Assembly: GCA_050260355.1 (NCBI GenBank)
Contig: JBLNBZ010000066.1
Span: 1-41,681, forward strand
Direction of reading: 5' to 3'
Length of the DNA: 41,681 nt
DNA from: CADEFX01 sp050260355
GTDB taxonomy: Bacteria > Pseudomonadota > Alphaproteobacteria > Rhizobiales > Hyphomicrobiaceae
The position numbers and the translations under genes are program-made. The stretch's first letter is position 1, and every line of letters begins with the position of its first letter. The notes beneath the pieces were generated by a model. The model saw only the letters and a list, made by a program, of their open reading frames with translations. It ran no database searches and was not told where the DNA came from. Below are positions 23,090 to 31,918 of this stretch, in pieces.

Positions 23090-24151
23090 CTACCGGGCAG
23101 AACAAGGAACAAGGCCGAGACGATCGCCTCTATAGACCTTGTCGCGCAGTGACCTCCACCACTCCGAATGGTCCAGGTACCATCGAACGGTCTTGTCGAG
23201 GCCGCTCATCAGGGTCTCCTGCGGTCGCCAGCCAAGCTCTGATTCCAGCTTCGAGGTATCCGTGGCGTAGCGCAGATCATGACCCGGCCGATCCTGGACA
23301 AACGTGATCAGCCGACGATGGGGCCTGCCTGCTGGATGCAGCTCGTCCATCAGGTGACAGATGCGCTCGACGACGGCGAGGTTGGGTTGCTCGCTCCGGC
23401 CACCGACATTGTAGGCCTCACCAATCCGGCCGTGCGTGAGGATCAAGTGAAGCGCGCGAACATGATCGTCGACGTACAACCAGTCCCTGACGTTCGAGCC
23501 GTCGCCGTAGATCGGCAACGGCCGGTCCTCGAGCGCATTGAGGATCGTGAGCGGAATCAGCTTCTCCGGAAACTGGTAGGGCCCGTAATTGTTGGAGCAG
23601 TTCGAAATGAGCGTCGGCATGCCATAGGTCCGATACCATGCTCGGACGAGATGGTCCGCCGCCGCCTTGCTCGCCGCATAGGGCGAGGTCGGCTGATAGG
23701 CAGAGTCCTCTCTGAACAATCCTTCAGGACCGAGCGAGCCAAAAACCTCGTCGGTTGATACGTGCAGGAAGCGGAAGTTGGCCCTCGAAGCGGCAGGCAA
23801 CCCGTTCCAGTACTGCCGCGCAGCCTCCAGCATCCGGTAGGTGCCGACGATGTTCGTATCGATGAAGGCGCCAGCACTCTCGATGGACCGGTCAACGTGA
23901 CTCTCGGCGGCCAGATGAACGACGGCGTCGGGCCGGAATGCCGCGAACGCGGAGTCGAGTGCTGCACGATCGCAGACATCGCCTCTCAGAAACTGGTAGC
24001 CCTGCAAACCGGCAAGCGAGGCGAGGGAGCGCTCACTGGCCGCGTACGTCAGCTTGTCGATGTTGAGCACATACGCCCCTATCTCGGCGACGAGATAGCG
24101 GCATACGGCCGACCCGATGAAGCCGGCGCCGCCGGTGACGAGCACCTTCAT
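23090..24151 (-). CDS. rmlB: dTDP-glucose 4,6-dehydratase
   Basis: A 353-residue short-chain-dehydrogenase-fold enzyme that turns dTDP-glucose into dTDP-4-keto-6-deoxyglucose, the second step of dTDP-L-rhamnose synthesis. The NAD site is TGGAGFIG (6-13). The catalytic set is T133, D134, E135 in STDEVFG and Y158, K162 in YAASK, all intact. ESHVDRSI and SNNYGPYQFPEKLIP are further family motifs. The ATG at 24151 overlaps the rmlC stop (ATGA), so the two are translated together. The longer frame to 24319 lies inside rmlC and was rejected. rmlA and rmlD are not in this window, so the final sugar could be rhamnose or another 6-deoxyhexose. Confidence 0.95.
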   Translation of the reverse strand: MKVLVTGGAGFIGSAVCRYLVAEIGAYVLNIDKLTYAASERSLASLAGLQGYQFLRGDVCDRAALDSAFAAFRPDAVVHLAAESHVDRSIESAGAFIDTNIVGTYRMLEAARQYWNGLPAASRANFRFLHVSTDEVFGSLGPEGLFREDSAYQPTSPYAASKAAADHLVRAWYRTYGMPTLISNCSNNYGPYQFPEKLIPLTILNALEDRPLPIYGDGSNVRDWLYVDDHVRALHLILTHGRIGEAYNVGGRSEQPNLAVVERICHLMDELHPAGRPHRRLITFVQDRPGHDLRYATDTSKLESELGWRPQETLMSGLDKTVRWYLDHSEWWRSLRDKVYRGDRLGLVPCSAR

Positions 24152-24759
24152 GAGCCGGCCCGCTGGCGGTTGCCGGCGTTGCCCGCCACGGCCGCTTCGG
24201 GATCGTAATGAAAGTAAGCCGGCATCTCTGCCAGTGGCGGCAACTGCATATCTTTCGCCGAGACGATGCTTGTGTCGCCGCTCACGGGCCAGGCGATGGC
24301 GAGGGCCGCGTCGTTCCAATGCACGCCGCGCTCATACTCGGGTGCATAATAGTCCGTCACCTTGTAAAGAACCTCGGTATCGGGCTCGAGCGTGCAATAG
24401 CCGTGGGCGAAGCCCTGCGGAACCCAGATCTGAGTCCAGTTGGCCGCACTGAGCACGGCGGACACGTGGCGGCCGTAGGTGGGCGAACCCTGGCGTATGT
24501 CGACGGCCACGTCGAGCATGGCCCCCCGCGTCACACGCACCAGCTTGCCTTGCGCTCGCGGTGCAATCTGAAAGTGCAGTCCGCGTACGACGCCAGCTTG
24601 ACTCGAGTAGGCGTGATTGTCCTGAACGAAGGGACCGACGATGCCGGCCTCGGCAAAGACGCGCGCGTTGTACGACTCCGAGAAGAATCCGCGCTCATCG
24701 CGGAATCTGCGCGGCGTGAGAAGCTTGACTTCAGGGATCGCGAGCGACTGAACTTCCAA
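24148..24759 (-). CDS. rmlC: dTDP-4-dehydrorhamnose 3,5-epimerase
   Basis: A 203-residue cupin-fold epimerase that follows RmlB in dTDP-rhamnose synthesis. Typical motifs are FRDERGFFSESYN (19-31), NHAYSSQAGVVRGLHFQ with catalytic base H62, K72, GFAHGY (116-121), and Y132 in LYKVTDYYAPEYE. The start is a TTG at 24757-24759, since no ATG or GTG is in frame upstream before a stop, and MEVQSLAIPEVKLL matches the family N terminus. The Shine-Dalgarno is weak. The C-terminal 20 residues (EAAVAGNAGNRQRAGS) extend past the usual end. The gene is divergent from the large glycosyltransferase across about 200 bases, and its stop overlaps rmlB. Confidence 0.93.
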   Translation of the reverse strand: MEVQSLAIPEVKLLTPRRFRDERGFFSESYNARVFAEAGIVGPFVQDNHAYSSQAGVVRGLHFQIAPRAQGKLVRVTRGAMLDVAVDIRQGSPTYGRHVSAVLSAANWTQIWVPQGFAHGYCTLEPDTEVLYKVTDYYAPEYERGVHWNDAALAIAWPVSGDTSIVSAKDMQLPPLAEMPAYFHYDPEAAVAGNAGNRQRAGS

Positions 24760-24957
24760 CTGACGCCCCCGGCGCGTGCAATCGGGACATGTGTCGCAAG
24801 CTGCATGATGCTTGGCAAGGGCTTGCGGGCCGCACCGGCTGCTCCGTTGGGTCCCTCGCCCCCGCGTGGGTGGCTAAATCCCTGCCCTGGTTGCTAGGAT
24901 AGGTGCTACAGGCACCGGCGAGCAGGGGAGGGGGGACGTGGAAGGGGATGACGTCGT

Positions 24958-27900
24958 TTGTCTGATCGGGGAGTAGAGCCGGGCGGGGACTTTGCGATAT
25001 CTGCAGCTCCGCCGCAACGGCGCGTCTGTCTGCTCGTCCTGGGCATGCACCGCAGCGGCACATCCGCGCTGACGCGCGTCGTCAGTCTTCTCGGGGTGCA
25101 GCTGCCGAGGACGTTGCTCAGCCCGAGCCCCGACAACGAGCGCGGGTATTGGGAGCCCGCGCCGCTGGTGTCGCGGCACGATCGGCTGCTTGGGCAGTTG
25201 GGCAGCCGCTGGGACGACTGGCGCTCGCTCGACCTTGACGGAGTGCCCGACAATCTGCGCGAGGAGGCCAAGAAGGACCTGGCCGGCATTGTGGCCGAGG
25301 AGTATCCGGGCGCAGGGCCGCTCGTCGTCAAAGACCCGCGCATCTGTCGCTTCGTCCCGCTTTTCGTCGAGGTGCTCGCGGCGCGCGACATCGAGCCGCG
25401 CTTCATCCTGGCTTTCCGCAATCCACTCGCCGTCATCGCGTCGCTCGCCCGGCGGGACGGGATGACACCTGGGTTTGCTGCGCTGATGTGGCTGCGGCAC
25501 GTCCTGGATGCGGAATGCGCAACGAGGGGTAAGCCGCGCGCCGTGGTCTCCTACGAGGCGCTACTTGCGGACTGGCAGCCGGTCATGCGCGAGGTGGCGC
25601 GGAAGATTGGTCTCTCCTGGCCGCGGGCGCCGCAGGCCGCCGAGCAGGATGTCGCCGCGTTCCTCTCGACACAGTTGCAGCACTTTGCCCACTCGGCCGC
25701 AGAGCTTGGGTCGCGTCGCGACATTGCGGAATGGGTCAAGCTGGCCCATCGCGCTCTGATGGATCTCGAAGCGGATGTCGACCGCCAGGCGGCGCTGGCA
25801 GCGCTCCATCGGGTGCGCGGGGAGTTCGATACGGCATCCCGGGTTTTCGGGGCAGCGACGTTCCAGGAGCTCGCCGCGCGGGAAAGCCGCGCTGCAGAGA
25901 TCCAGGCCCGGCATTTGCGCGCGGCGGAGGAGCAGTCCGTTGCGCTCAGGCTGCGCGAGCGCGACATCGCAGGGCTGCGCGAGGAGATCTCGGAGCGGGA
26001 TCGACGGTTGGGCCGTCTGGACGAGGTCGCGCGCACGCAGAGCGAGGGGCTTGCCGATTTCAACGCTCGGCTTTCGGAAGCCAGAGCTCGCGTTGTGGAG
26101 CTCGAGACCCTGCTCGAAGCGCGCGACGCGGAGATGGATGGGTTGAAGTCCCGCGTTGCGAAATACGAGGGCGAGATTAGTCGACTCCGGTCGGAGCTCT
26201 CGGCCGTCGAACAGGAGGCTCGCGGACGACAGCAGGAAGTGCGCGAGGTTCGCTCAGCTCTCGAAGCGCATCAAGCGCGCCTTGCGGCGCTGGAGACCAG
26301 CAAGTCCTGGCGACTTACGCATCCGCTCCGGGCCGGCTACAGCCGATGGCTCGCCGCCAGGCGCAGGTGGCGTCTGATGCGACCGCAGCTCGTATGCCTG
26401 AACGAGATCGAGCAGGTTGGAGCCGGCGCGTACCTCAGCCTCGGTCGAGACCCGCAGCTTCGACTTGCGCTGCCCCCGGACGAGATGCCGAAAGGATGGA
26501 TCGCAATCCGCTGGACGATGCTGAGTCAGTCGCCGAAGCAGCCCGTTTCCATTCTCTACCTCGACTACGGCCCCGAAATCGTTGCTGAAAGAGCCTGGTA
26601 CAGCGGGTCTGAGGGCGAGATCATCTGTGCCGTGGGCGAGGGCGTGCGCGGGGTGCGCTTCGACCCGCTGGAGGAGCAGGGAAGGTTTGAGCTTCGCAAC
26701 TTCAGAATCGTACCGCTGGGGCGTTCGTCTGCCGCGGTCCTGCTGGCGCATCGGCTCTGGGCGCGTGAGGGCCGCTTCGCCGGGGGCACCGCGCTGCTCA
26801 AGTCGCTGGCGCAGACGTACCGAACGCACGGGCGTCGGGCGGTCGCCGAAGAGCTGGTGCGCAGGTACGGAGGGTTGGCCAGATCGCAGGATCTCAACCA
26901 CATTTGGCGTGCTTACCAGGAGAGACTGAGGCGCGAAGTGCTGCCGCGGCTCGCCCACGAGGTTACTGGGCTTCCACGCAAGCCTCTCATCTCGGTGATT
27001 GTGGCCACCTACAACACGCCCGAGACGCTGCTTTGCGAGATGGTTGCGTCGGTGCAGGGGCAGATCTACGACGCCTGGGAGCTGATCGTGGTCGACGACG
27101 CGTCGACGAAGGATCATGTGCGGACGATCTTGAGCGAGCGAGCCCGCGGAGATCAGCGCATCAGACTGCGCTTTTCAGATTGCAATGGTGGCGTCTCCGC
27201 GGCCCTGAACCAGGCCTTGGAGCTCGCGTCCGGAGAGTACGTGGCGCTCATGGATCACGATGATCTGCTCGAGCCGCATGCTCTGATGCGCGTAGCGCAG
27301 TGCGCCATCGCCGATGCGCCGGACATGATTTATTCGGACGAGGTGATCATCTCCGCGGACGCAACGAAGGTCGTGAACTTTGCAATTCGCCCCTCCTTCT
27401 CCCAAGAGTATCTGCGCGGTCATCCCTATATTGTTCACCTGGTCGCCTTCCGACGCGGCTTCCTCGCCACTGTCGGCGGCTTCGATGCGAGCATGCGCAT
27501 CTCGCAGGATTACGATCTTATTCTGCGGGCGACCGAGGTGGCGCAAAAGATCGTGCATGTTCCGGAGGTGCTGTACCAGTGGCGCCTCGTGAAGACGTCG
27601 CTCGGCCACCAGTTGCAGGATCGCGTGACAGATTTGTCATGCGCTGCGCTCGAGCAGCACCTGGGGCGCTCTCGCGCAGCGGCGAAGGTCTCTCCGAGCG
27701 AGTTCTTCAATTTCTATGACGTGCGCTACCCCCTATCCGCGGACAGCAAGGTTGCGATCATAATCCCGACCAAGAACAACGGCGATTGGGTGCGGCGATG
27801 CGTCGACAGCATCCGCTCGACGGTCATCGGCATCGAGTACGCGATTCTGATTGTCGATCATCAGTCGAGCGACGCAGACACGCTTGCGTATCTCAACAGT

Positions 27901-28644
27901 CTGGAGTCGCCATGCCGTGTCGAGCGCTTCTGCGGGGAGTTCAACTTTTCCCGTATCAACAATTGGGCCACCCGTTTCTTATCCGCCGATTTCACGCACC
28001 TCCTGTTCTGCAACAACGATATCGAGGCGATCGAGCCGGACTGGCTCGAGAGGATGGTGGGTCTCGCGCAAAAGCATGACGTGGGGGCGGTTGGCGCCAA
28101 GCTGCTGTATCCGGATCGGGCCCTGATTCAGCACGGGGGCGTCGGGGTTGGCCTTTGCGGGCCCGCTGAGCACTATGCCAAGTGGGTGCCGAGCCTGATG
28201 GCGGATCAACGCGCGAACCCCGGATATGGCGGCAGGCTTCTGGTCAACCACGAGGTGTCCGCGGTGACCGCGGCTTGCATGCTTGTCCGCCGCGATGCGT
28301 TCGAGGCCATCGGCGGGTTCGACGATGGGTTTGCCGTGGGGTTCGGGGACGTCGATTTGTGCCTTCGCATGAGGTGCAAAGGCTATCGGGTCATGATGTG
28401 CCCCGGCGCGGTATTGACGCACCATGAATCGCTGACGCGCGGCAAGAGCTCAGGTCGAGACCCGCACCCGGAGGACACGGCCCTGTTCGTGCGCCGGTGG
28501 GCGAATGTCCTCGAGGATGGCGACCCTTACTTCAATCCTCAGTTCGATCCGGCTTCCACGAGCTGGGCGTTCCGGGATCCAATGCCCTGCGACGCCGGAT
28601 TGCGCAGGCGAGTCTGGTGCCGCACGCCGTCGGTGCTCGACTGA
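24958..28644 (+). CDS. Sulfotransferase-like, coiled-coil, double GT2 polymodular protein
   Basis: A 1228-residue protein with four parts. Residues 20-260 resemble a sulfotransferase, with the cofactor phosphate loop GMHRSGTSALTR (29-40), SRWDDW, and VVKDPRICRF, which carries the 3'-phosphate-type motif. Residues 300-448 are a long charged coiled coil that ends in LETSKSWRLTHPLR, a linker common in bacterial modular glycosyltransferases. The first GT2 domain starts about 675 (LISVIVATYNTP, VVDDAST, LMDHDDLLEP, ISQDYDLI). The second starts about 930 (VAIIIPTKNN, LLFCNNDIE, GFGDVDLCLRM). All key motifs are present. It would build or sulfate a surface polysaccharide. The TTG start at 24958 is uncertain, but no other start is better placed. 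It is the largest gene of the glycan cluster. Confidence 0.9.
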   Translation: MSDRGVEPGGDFAISAAPPQRRVCLLVLGMHRSGTSALTRVVSLLGVQLPRTLLSPSPDNERGYWEPAPLVSRHDRLLGQLGSRWDDWRSLDLDGVPDNLREEAKKDLAGIVAEEYPGAGPLVVKDPRICRFVPLFVEVLAARDIEPRFILAFRNPLAVIASLARRDGMTPGFAALMWLRHVLDAECATRGKPRAVVSYEALLADWQPVMREVARKIGLSWPRAPQAAEQDVAAFLSTQLQHFAHSAAELGSRRDIAEWVKLAHRALMDLEADVDRQAALAALHRVRGEFDTASRVFGAATFQELAARESRAAEIQARHLRAAEEQSVALRLRERDIAGLREEISERDRRLGRLDEVARTQSEGLADFNARLSEARARVVELETLLEARDAEMDGLKSRVAKYEGEISRLRSELSAVEQEARGRQQEVREVRSALEAHQARLAALETSKSWRLTHPLRAGYSRWLAARRRWRLMRPQLVCLNEIEQVGAGAYLSLGRDPQLRLALPPDEMPKGWIAIRWTMLSQSPKQPVSILYLDYGPEIVAERAWYSGSEGEIICAVGEGVRGVRFDPLEEQGRFELRNFRIVPLGRSSAAVLLAHRLWAREGRFAGGTALLKSLAQTYRTHGRRAVAEELVRRYGGLARSQDLNHIWRAYQERLRREVLPRLAHEVTGLPRKPLISVIVATYNTPETLLCEMVASVQGQIYDAWELIVVDDASTKDHVRTILSERARGDQRIRLRFSDCNGGVSAALNQALELASGEYVALMDHDDLLEPHALMRVAQCAIADAPDMIYSDEVIISADATKVVNFAIRPSFSQEYLRGHPYIVHLVAFRRGFLATVGGFDASMRISQDYDLILRATEVAQKIVHVPEVLYQWRLVKTSLGHQLQDRVTDLSCAALEQHLGRSRAAAKVSPSEFFNFYDVRYPLSADSKVAIIIPTKNNGDWVRRCVDSIRSTVIGIEYAILIVDHQSSDADTLAYLNSLESPCRVERFCGEFNFSRINNWATRFLSADFTHLLFCNNDIEAIEPDWLERMVGLAQKHDVGAVGAKLLYPDRALIQHGGVGVGLCGPAEHYAKWVPSLMADQRANPGYGGRLLVNHEVSAVTAACMLVRRDAFEAIGGFDDGFAVGFGDVDLCLRMRCKGYRVMMCPGAVLTHHESLTRGKSSGRDPHPEDTALFVRRWANVLEDGDPYFNPQFDPASTSWAFRDPMPCDAGLRRRVWCRTPSVLD

Positions 28645-28655
28645 CCGGGTTCAAG

Positions 28656-28675
28656 ACGCATCGCCGCGGATGCGT
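28656..28675. terminator. Stem-loop between convergent genes
   Basis: ACGCATC, loop GCCGCG, GATGCGT is a perfect 7-bp hairpin 12 bases after the stop of the polymodular glycosyltransferase, in the short gap before the convergent acylase gene. There is no T-run, so termination would be partial or factor-dependent. Confidence 0.4.
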
Positions 28676-28703
28676 GGAGGTCGCGCCAGGTGCAGAATAG
28701 GAG

Positions 28704-31139
28704 CTACCGCCGCTCCAGCCGCCACGTACCGATCGCCAGCCGCTCGATCTCAGGGCGTTTGATCGGAATGCGGATGTACTCTCCCTTGGACCAGCGCTCG
28801 GCGAGTGAGCGATAGAACGGCGAGAAGGGATTGCCTGACTGCCCGGTGGTGTGAATGAATAGAGAGCCGTCAAGATCGCTGAAATCGTAGATCGCCCGGC
28901 AAGTCGCCGCGCCGCGGTTGGCGAAGGGCGGCTCGCTGCCGAAGTCCACCTGCCCGCGATTGAGGGTATACGTGTCGCCCGGACTGGGCACTTGCACGTT
29001 GAACAGGCTTGCGAGTATCGGCACCTCGCCGAACGGGCGATGCTCGTTATCGGCGAAGTGAGCATCGCCCCAGCTCCAGTGCTTGCGGTCCGAGCCGTAG
29101 CGTCTGGCAAGGCCGGCAAGCGCTCGGTCGAGCGCATGGGCGATCACTTGGCCACAGGACTCTCGCGGCGTTGTCGCCAGATCGTCGCACCAGTCACGCC
29201 CCGAGGCGCGGCCCTCGAGCAGCCGGATCAGGGAGTACGCGCGCGGAGCGAAGAAGCCGTCGAAGGTAGGCCCGAGGTCGTCCTGCCAGATGGCGCGCAC
29301 AGTTTGGCGCAGCCAAGCCATGAAGATCAGCGGCTCGACGGCATCGGCGCGCATCGTCGCGTCCCAGGCCTGCAACCGGTCGAGCATGGCCTGGTCTGCA
29401 CCTGGCGCTGCGCGCGCGGCCGCAATCATGAGCGGCTTCAATTGCACGTAGGCGAGTGAGAGCACGTCGAGCTGCGCGGCCTTCATCGACGCCATATCGT
29501 GATCGCTTCGCGCGATGATCAGTTGGTCGATGCGCTGCTGCCTATAAGGCACGTCCCAGTCGAGGGCGATCATATACGGATAGTCCGGTCCCACGATCGA
29601 GGCGTTGGCGGTGCCGATCGCGCCGGCCGGCGGATTGACCACGTGGGGCAGCTCGTTGAACGGTATGTAGTCTTTCCAATCGTATTTTGCCTCCCAACCG
29701 GGAACCGGGGCGCGGCCCGCGACGAGATTGGCGGGGTCGCGCACCGGGATGCGGCCAGGGGCAATGAAGCCGATGTTCCCGTTGCTGTCTGCGACCACCA
29801 TGTTCTGCGCCGGGACGACGTAGGCCTGCATGCGCTGCATATAGCCGTCGACGGTCCTCAGCCTCGGGTCGAACAGCCCCGCAGCAATCGTCGTGTCGTC
29901 ATCGTCCAGCGCAGTCCATTGCAGGGCGGCGACGTGCCCTGGCGCCAGTATCGCATCGATGCCGCGGTATGATCCGGGCAGGACGGGGCCATGCCGGGTG
30001 CGGCGCCGCTCGACCGTCACCGAGGGTGCATCCTTGACGCGGATGTCGATCGTCTCAGTCTCAAAGCGACGCCAGCCATCGGGCGTCAGATACTCGTCAG
30101 GCCGGTCCGGGTTGAGCTTCTCGATGAAGATGTCCTGTACGTCGGCGCCTGTATTCGTGAAGCCCCACGCGATGCTGTCGCCGTGGCCGAGCACGATGAG
30201 CGGCAGGCCAGGCAAGCTGGCGCCGACCACGTTGGAGGCCGCCTGACCTGGCTCGGTCAGGGCAAGATGCGCGAAGTACCAGGTGGATGGCGCGGCCAGC
30301 CGCAGGTGCGGATCGTTGGCAAGCAGCGGCGCGACGGAGCGCGTGCGCGATCCGGCAACGACCCAGTTGTTGGAGGCGCCTTCGCCGATCGACTCGAGGC
30401 CCGCGTTCGCTGCCGCGTGCCTGGTCGGAGGCTCCAAAGGATAGAGCGTGCGGATGTCCGGAAGGGGCGGCGCCTTTGCGCCCTGCGTCGGCAGCAGGTC
30501 CTCGATCTCCTCCGGCGCGAAACCTCGCGCCGCAAACGCGAGACGCGTGATCTCGTGCCCCATGTTGGTGCTGAGGTTCAGCGCCATGATCTTCAGGATC
30601 GCCAGGCTGTCGGCCGGGCGCCAAGCCTCGGGCCGATAGCGCAGCAGCAGGAACTCGGGGGGCCATTTCGGATCGACGAGGCTGGTGGGGCGTTCTATCC
30701 AGGCATTGACGCCCCGCGCATACGCGGCGAGCGCGGCACGATCGCTACTCGAGAGTGCGGCCAGAGCGCGCTCCGCGTGGCCATAGAGGTCCAGCGTGCG
30801 CATGAAGATGTCGGCGTTGATGGTTCGCTCGCCGAAGATCTCCGAGAGTCGGCCTTGCGCGGCCCGCCGCATTAGCTCCATTTGCCACAGCCTGTCCTGC
30901 GCGTGGGCCATTCCGAGACCGGTGTAGAGGTCTTCCAGGGTGGCGCCGAGGATGTGGGGCACCCCCTCCTGGTCGCGGATGATGTCGACCTGCGCCGCGA
31001 GGCTTGGGATCGCAAGCGCCCCTGAGAGCGGGGCCACCGTAGCGTGCCCGAGAGCGTAGATGGCGGCGGCGGCGGCCAACGGAAGGCCCAGCATGGCCGC
31101 TACTACGACGGCGAGCAATTTTTGCCTGCGTCTCGTCAA
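28704..31139 (-). CDS. Penicillin acylase-family N-terminal nucleophile hydrolase
   Basis: An 811-residue precursor of the penicillin/cephalosporin/acyl-homoserine-lactone acylase family. An N-terminal hydrophobic segment (about 8-30) directs export to the periplasm. The alpha part (about 40-235) is followed by a linker, and the nucleophile serine S256 lies in GEGASNNWVVAGSRT, where the chain cleaves itself. LLANDPHLRLAAPSTWY, IVLGHGDSIAWGFTNTGADVQD and the closing FGEVPILASLFN are family signatures. It would cleave amide bonds of acylated small molecules, possibly quorum signals or lipid amides, but substrate is unknown. The start is a TTG (31137-31139) with GGGAGG (31147-31152) 7 bases upstream. 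It stands alone on the minus strand. Confidence 0.93.
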   Translation of the reverse strand: MTRRRQKLLAVVVAAMLGLPLAAAAAIYALGHATVAPLSGALAIPSLAAQVDIIRDQEGVPHILGATLEDLYTGLGMAHAQDRLWQMELMRRAAQGRLSEIFGERTINADIFMRTLDLYGHAERALAALSSSDRAALAAYARGVNAWIERPTSLVDPKWPPEFLLLRYRPEAWRPADSLAILKIMALNLSTNMGHEITRLAFAARGFAPEEIEDLLPTQGAKAPPLPDIRTLYPLEPPTRHAAANAGLESIGEGASNNWVVAGSRTRSVAPLLANDPHLRLAAPSTWYFAHLALTEPGQAASNVVGASLPGLPLIVLGHGDSIAWGFTNTGADVQDIFIEKLNPDRPDEYLTPDGWRRFETETIDIRVKDAPSVTVERRRTRHGPVLPGSYRGIDAILAPGHVAALQWTALDDDDTTIAAGLFDPRLRTVDGYMQRMQAYVVPAQNMVVADSNGNIGFIAPGRIPVRDPANLVAGRAPVPGWEAKYDWKDYIPFNELPHVVNPPAGAIGTANASIVGPDYPYMIALDWDVPYRQQRIDQLIIARSDHDMASMKAAQLDVLSLAYVQLKPLMIAAARAAPGADQAMLDRLQAWDATMRADAVEPLIFMAWLRQTVRAIWQDDLGPTFDGFFAPRAYSLIRLLEGRASGRDWCDDLATTPRESCGQVIAHALDRALAGLARRYGSDRKHWSWGDAHFADNEHRPFGEVPILASLFNVQVPSPGDTYTLNRGQVDFGSEPPFANRGAATCRAIYDFSDLDGSLFIHTTGQSGNPFSPFYRSLAERWSKGEYIRIPIKRPEIERLAIGTWRLERR

Positions 31140-31359
31140 CGCGGCACCTCCCGAAGACGCCTCATGCGCAGCGGCGCTGATAGCCCAATCCCCGGGCGTT
31201 GCCTATCGTGGATTGGCGTGCGAGGTAAATCGCGAGTGCGGGATCGTGCCCTCCCGTTCGGATCCGGGCGGCGGCCGCGCAAGAGCGCCGCATCCCGAAG
31301 CGGAGTTTGTCGGAGCTGCGGCATCGGTCGAGCCCGAAGTTTCCGTAAAAATGCGCTCC

Positions 31360-31758
31360 TCAGTAGTGCGACCGTTCCTTGCGCTCCTCCGGCACCGATT
31401 GCCGGTCGCGCTGGCGCAAGCGCTCGAACTCGTGCTGGAGGCTGTCGAGCTCCTCGTCGGTGCAGTTTTCGAGATTGATCATCCTGTTGCGGGCCGACTT
31501 GATGCTGTGAATGAGCTCGTCGAGCTTCAAATGGATGGCGTGGGCGTCGCGGTTCTGGGTGTTCTGGATCAGGAACACCATCAGGAACGTGACGATGGTC
31601 GTGCCCGTGTTGATAACGAGCTGCCAGGTATCGGAGAAGCCGAACATGGGGCCGGAGACGGCCCAGACGAGCACGGTCAGTATGGCCAGCACGAAGGCCC
31701 AGTGAGATCCCACTGCCGTCGACGCGCGTCGCGCAAACTCGGTAAACAGCTCTCGCAC
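31360..31758 (-). CDS. Low-affinity iron permease-family small membrane protein
   Basis: A 132-residue protein with two transmembrane segments (about 18-40, HWAFVLAILTVLVWAVSGP; and about 46-64) and the family motifs GFSDTWQLVINTGTTIVTFL, IQNTQNRD and LKLDELI. The C terminus is charged and probably helical. The name comes from a weak link to the yeast Fet4 transporter, and bacterial members have no proven transport role. I chose the GTG at 31758, since the family usually begins with a short RELFTEFA-like helix, and GGAG lies 7 bases upstream. A GTG at 31827 would add 23 unrelated residues. It is divergent from the methyltransferase gene. Confidence 0.85.
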   Translation of the reverse strand: MRELFTEFARRASTAVGSHWAFVLAILTVLVWAVSGPMFGFSDTWQLVINTGTTIVTFLMVFLIQNTQNRDAHAIHLKLDELIHSIKSARNRMINLENCTDEELDSLQHEFERLRQRDRQSVPEERKERSHY

Positions 31759-31918
31759 GGGGGTGCTCCAGGATTGCAAACCCGGCCTCGTACCGGTCGC
31801 GGCCAGAAACGCGCTGGATCGGCGCACAGTTCCTGCAGAAACATTGATGCTTCAACGCGGCTGGCGACCCTTGCTATATGCTGCGGCATCAGCCTGAACT
31901 CGGCCGACAGCGGGAAGC

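Noticed and set aside
24152..24319. N-terminal extension of rmlB
   Set aside because: It overlaps the end of rmlC in another frame and is arginine-rich. The MKVLVTGGAGFIG start is typical.
24760..24870. In-frame cysteine-rich stretch (ACDTCPDC) upstream of the rmlC start
   Set aside because: It is open in the rmlC frame but has no start codon, and RmlC proteins do not carry such an extension. Chance is the simplest explanation.
19598..28700. Insertion-sequence ends or direct repeats around the glycan cluster
   Set aside because: I looked for terminal inverted repeats, a transposase or integrase gene and a tRNA and found none, so lateral transfer stays a guess.
29991..30875. 294-residue plus-strand open frame
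   Set aside because: It is antisense to the acylase gene and has no family signature.
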